Source: Lutimaribacter pacificus (GTDB lineage Bacteria; Pseudomonadota; Alphaproteobacteria; Rhodobacterales; Rhodobacteraceae). Taken from it: a stretch of DNA of 64,000 nucleotides. The notes below the pieces were generated by a model, which saw only the letters and a program-made list of their open reading frames with translations, was not told where the DNA came from and did no database searches. The stretch lies in NCBI RefSeq assembly GCF_900142185.1, contig NZ_FQZZ01000002.1, forward strand, positions 248,001-312,000. Reading direction: 5' to 3'. Position numbers and translations under genes: made by a program. Shown one piece after another: positions 62,207-64,000 of the stretch. The first letter of the stretch is position 1. Each line of letters opens with the position of its first letter.

Positions 62207-63103
62207 TCAACGCCTGAGCATCACGCGCGCCGCCAGCCACATCAGCCCGACACCGGCCAGCTCGGTCAGGAACGGCGCGGACAGCAGCGGCCCGGCCGGG
62301 GACAGGTCGCCGCTGAGGCTGCCCTGCGGGAACAGCAGCAGCGCCAGGCCGGAATCCGGCGCGGCGAATTCGGCGAAGAACAGGAAGGCATAGGCGTTGT
62401 TGGCCAGGTGAAACCCGACCGCCGCGCCCAGGGTGCCGGTGCGCGCCGTCAGGTCCGAGGCGGCAAGGCCGAAGCAGAGGGCCCAGATCATGTATTGCAG
62501 CCCCGGTGTCGAGAAATCGCCCGGCTCCCAATGGGCGAGGGCGAACATGACGTTCGGGGCCAGCAGCCAGATCAGTGCGTTGTCGTAACGCGCGGCCATC
62601 TGCTGCTGGATATAGCCGCGATAGAAAAGCTCCTCGGCGCCGGTCTGCACGGTCAGGGCCAGCAGGGCCAGCGGCAGGGTCAGCAGCCAGAGCGGCAGGC
62701 TGCGCGCGTGGCTGGCGGCGGTGGCGTCCCAATAGGGCGGCAGCATCTCGACGATGGCGAACAGCAGGGCGACGGCAAGGAAGGTCAGGCGGAAATCGCG
62801 CAAAAGCGGGCGCAGCGGGCCGGTAAGGCTGTGCAGACCGCGGTGATGCAGCCGGTGCGCCACGAGGACGACCCCGAGCCCGAGGAAGCCGAAGCTGCAA
62901 AGCTGCAGCAAAAGCCCGGCGCGGGTGCTGCCATACCAGACCGCCTGCGCGCTGATCCCGGGCAGCCATTGCAGCGCCGCATCGAACAGCCAGCGCAACC
63001 CGCTGTTGAACGCCTCGATCAGCACAACGCCGACGACCAGCCGGGGCATCTGCGCGGTCGGCCGCGCGGCGGCGGCGAATTGGCGGTGCGGGTGATAGCT
63101 CAT
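62207..63103 (-). CDS. CPBP-family intramembrane glutamic endopeptidase
   Basis: A 298-residue membrane protein with about eight hydrophobic segments. The conserved CPBP (Abi/CAAX protease-like) motifs are visible: motif 1 EELFYRGYIQQQ near residue 158, motif 2 APNVMFALAHWEP and motif 3 FHLANNAYAF. The Glu pair and the two His would form the active site in the membrane. It is a paralogue of the next gene. Confidence 0.85.
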   Translation of the reverse strand: MSYHPHRQFAAAARPTAQMPRLVVGVVLIEAFNSGLRWLFDAALQWLPGISAQAVWYGSTRAGLLLQLCSFGFLGLGVVLVAHRLHHRGLHSLTGPLRPLLRDFRLTFLAVALLFAIVEMLPPYWDATAASHARSLPLWLLTLPLALLALTVQTGAEELFYRGYIQQQMAARYDNALIWLLAPNVMFALAHWEPGDFSTPGLQYMIWALCFGLAASDLTARTGTLGAAVGFHLANNAYAFLFFAEFAAPDSGLALLLFPQGSLSGDLSPAGPLLSAPFLTELAGVGLMWLAARVMLRR

Positions 63104-63159
63104 GTCCTGTCCCGGCCGGTGGCGGCCCTGACAGGCTTAGCCGATGGCGCGGCCGGGCG

Positions 63160-64000
63160 CTAGCGGCGCAGCGCCACACGCGCGGCCAGCCAGCCGCAGA
63201 GCTGCGCCGCGGTGTCGATCAGCAGGGTGCTGCGCATCTGCGCCGGGTCGGACATGTCGATCGGCCAGAGGTAAAGAGCCAGCGCCCCGATCTCTTCTTG
63301 TGCCGCGATCAGCAGAAAGGCGATGGCGTTGTTGACGAAATGCAGCGCGATGGCGGGGCCGAGCGATCCGCTGCGCGCCGTCAGGTCGCTGGCCAGGATG
63401 CCGAACAGCGTGGCCGAGGCCATGATCCAGACCGAGTTCGCCCCCAGCGCCGGGTCGTGGTGAAGCGCGCCGAACAGCACCGAGGGCGCCACCATCCAGA
63501 TCGCCGGGTGGCTGAACCGGGCGGCCAGTTGTTGCAGCAGGTAGCCGCGAAAGATCGCCTCTTCGGTCGTGACCTGCAGCAGCACGCCCAGCAGCCCCAG
63601 CGGCAGCAGCGTGATCCAGCGGCGGGTGTCGAGCCCGGATTGCAGCGATCCGCCATCCCATGGCGGCAGAACCCACAGCGCGAGGTACAAAAGCCCCAGC
63701 GCCACCACCACCCGCCGCCCCTGCCACCAGGCCAGCCCGGGCCGCCCCAGCAGCGTGACCGGGCGCCGGCCGTGCAGGATGTCGACGCAGACCAGCGTCG
63801 GCACCAGGAGGAAGACGGAGCCGAACAGCAGGAACAGGATCTCGCCCGGCCCGGCGGATGTCGCCTCGATATAGGCGGTGTAGGTCGTGGGCGGCAGCAG
63901 CGCGCCCAGCAGCGCCCCGAAGGCGGTGGCCATGGTCAGCGCCAGCATCAGGATCAGCGCCATGCCCGCCCCGAGCCGCCACGGCTCGGACCGTTCGCGG
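63160..64000 (-). CDS. CPBP-family intramembrane glutamic endopeptidase, cut by the window edge
   Basis: A second CPBP protein with EEAIFRGYLLQQ, APSVLFGALHHDP and FVNNAIAFLL. An in-frame ATG at 63963 exists, but the frame stays open to the window edge (residues RSEPWRLGAG before that Met look like coding sequence). The true start is therefore probably outside, giving a partial gene here. It follows the same membrane layout as its neighbour, so the two arose by duplication. Confidence 0.82.
   Translation of the reverse strand, partial: RERSEPWRLGAGMALILMLALTMATAFGALLGALLPPTTYTAYIEATSAGPGEILFLLFGSVFLLVPTLVCVDILHGRRPVTLLGRPGLAWWQGRRVVVALGLLYLALWVLPPWDGGSLQSGLDTRRWITLLPLGLLGVLLQVTTEEAIFRGYLLQQLAARFSHPAIWMVAPSVLFGALHHDPALGANSVWIMASATLFGILASDLTARSGSLGPAIALHFVNNAIAFLLIAAQEEIGALALYLWPIDMSDPAQMRSTLLIDTAAQLCGWLAARVALRR

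Overview
The window looks like chromosome of an alphaproteobacterium of the Rhodobacteraceae (Roseobacter group). Grounds are the GC-rich flanks, a CcrM-type GANTC methyltransferase, ZapE, RNase HII, AccD and FolC of alphaproteobacterial type, translationally coupled catabolic operons and a repABC-type RepC protein. This is inferred from recognised protein families; no database search was possible.

Layout. 1-10102: an aromatic-acid catabolic region. It holds the end of a phthalate-4,5-dioxygenase-like Rieske oxygenase, an FMN alpha-hydroxy-acid oxidase, a phthalate-dioxygenase-type reductase, a Gfo/Idh/MocA dihydrodiol-dehydrogenase-like enzyme, a 4,5-dihydroxyphthalate-decarboxylase-like protein and an EamA exporter. 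Next come a MarR regulator and a divergent Rieske ferredoxin/amidohydrolase operon with a clear operator, then a universal stress protein. 10621-13990: an acyl-CoA ligase plus an aldehyde dehydrogenase. 14007-15023: a tandem gamma-carbonic-anhydrase-like protein. 15176-19683: a tightly coupled minus-strand operon that I read as 2-hydroxyisobutyryl-CoA mutase (hcmB, CoA ligase, MeaB-like GTPase, hcmA), with a divergent GntR regulator and a perfect 16-bp palindrome between them. 20717-24475: a glucosylglycerate module (GH13 phosphorylase, gpgS, gpgP). 24583-29551: housekeeping (YghU-like GST, ccrM, rnhB, two small exported proteins, a LacI regulator).

29643-29719 is tRNA-Arg(CCU). A roughly 21-kb integrative element sits in its 3' end (29705-50612). 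The element is bounded by an imperfect 18-bp direct repeat, with two copies of a 9-bp repeat inside each end that look like integrase arm sites. It carries a tyrosine integrase and an excisionase-like protein. A defence operon combines a complete type I restriction-modification system with a GmrSD-type DUF262/DUF1524 nuclease and a HEPN/Abi-like protein between hsdS and hsdR. Further cargo is a run of small proteins with a metallophosphoesterase and a DUF4143 ATPase. The right end is a mobilisation/replication module: a MobV-like relaxase, a RepC-like initiator and, antisense to the repC leader, a candidate counter-transcribed RNA like that of repABC plasmids. It therefore reads as a mobilisable element with plasmid-type replication control.

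50873-64000: one low-GC sulfotransferase-like gene just outside the element, then ordinary chromosome: a class III aminotransferase, a secreted glycoside hydrolase, a DUF442-SQR fusion, zapE, a lytic transglycosylase lipoprotein, folC, accD and two CPBP membrane proteases, the second cut by the window edge.
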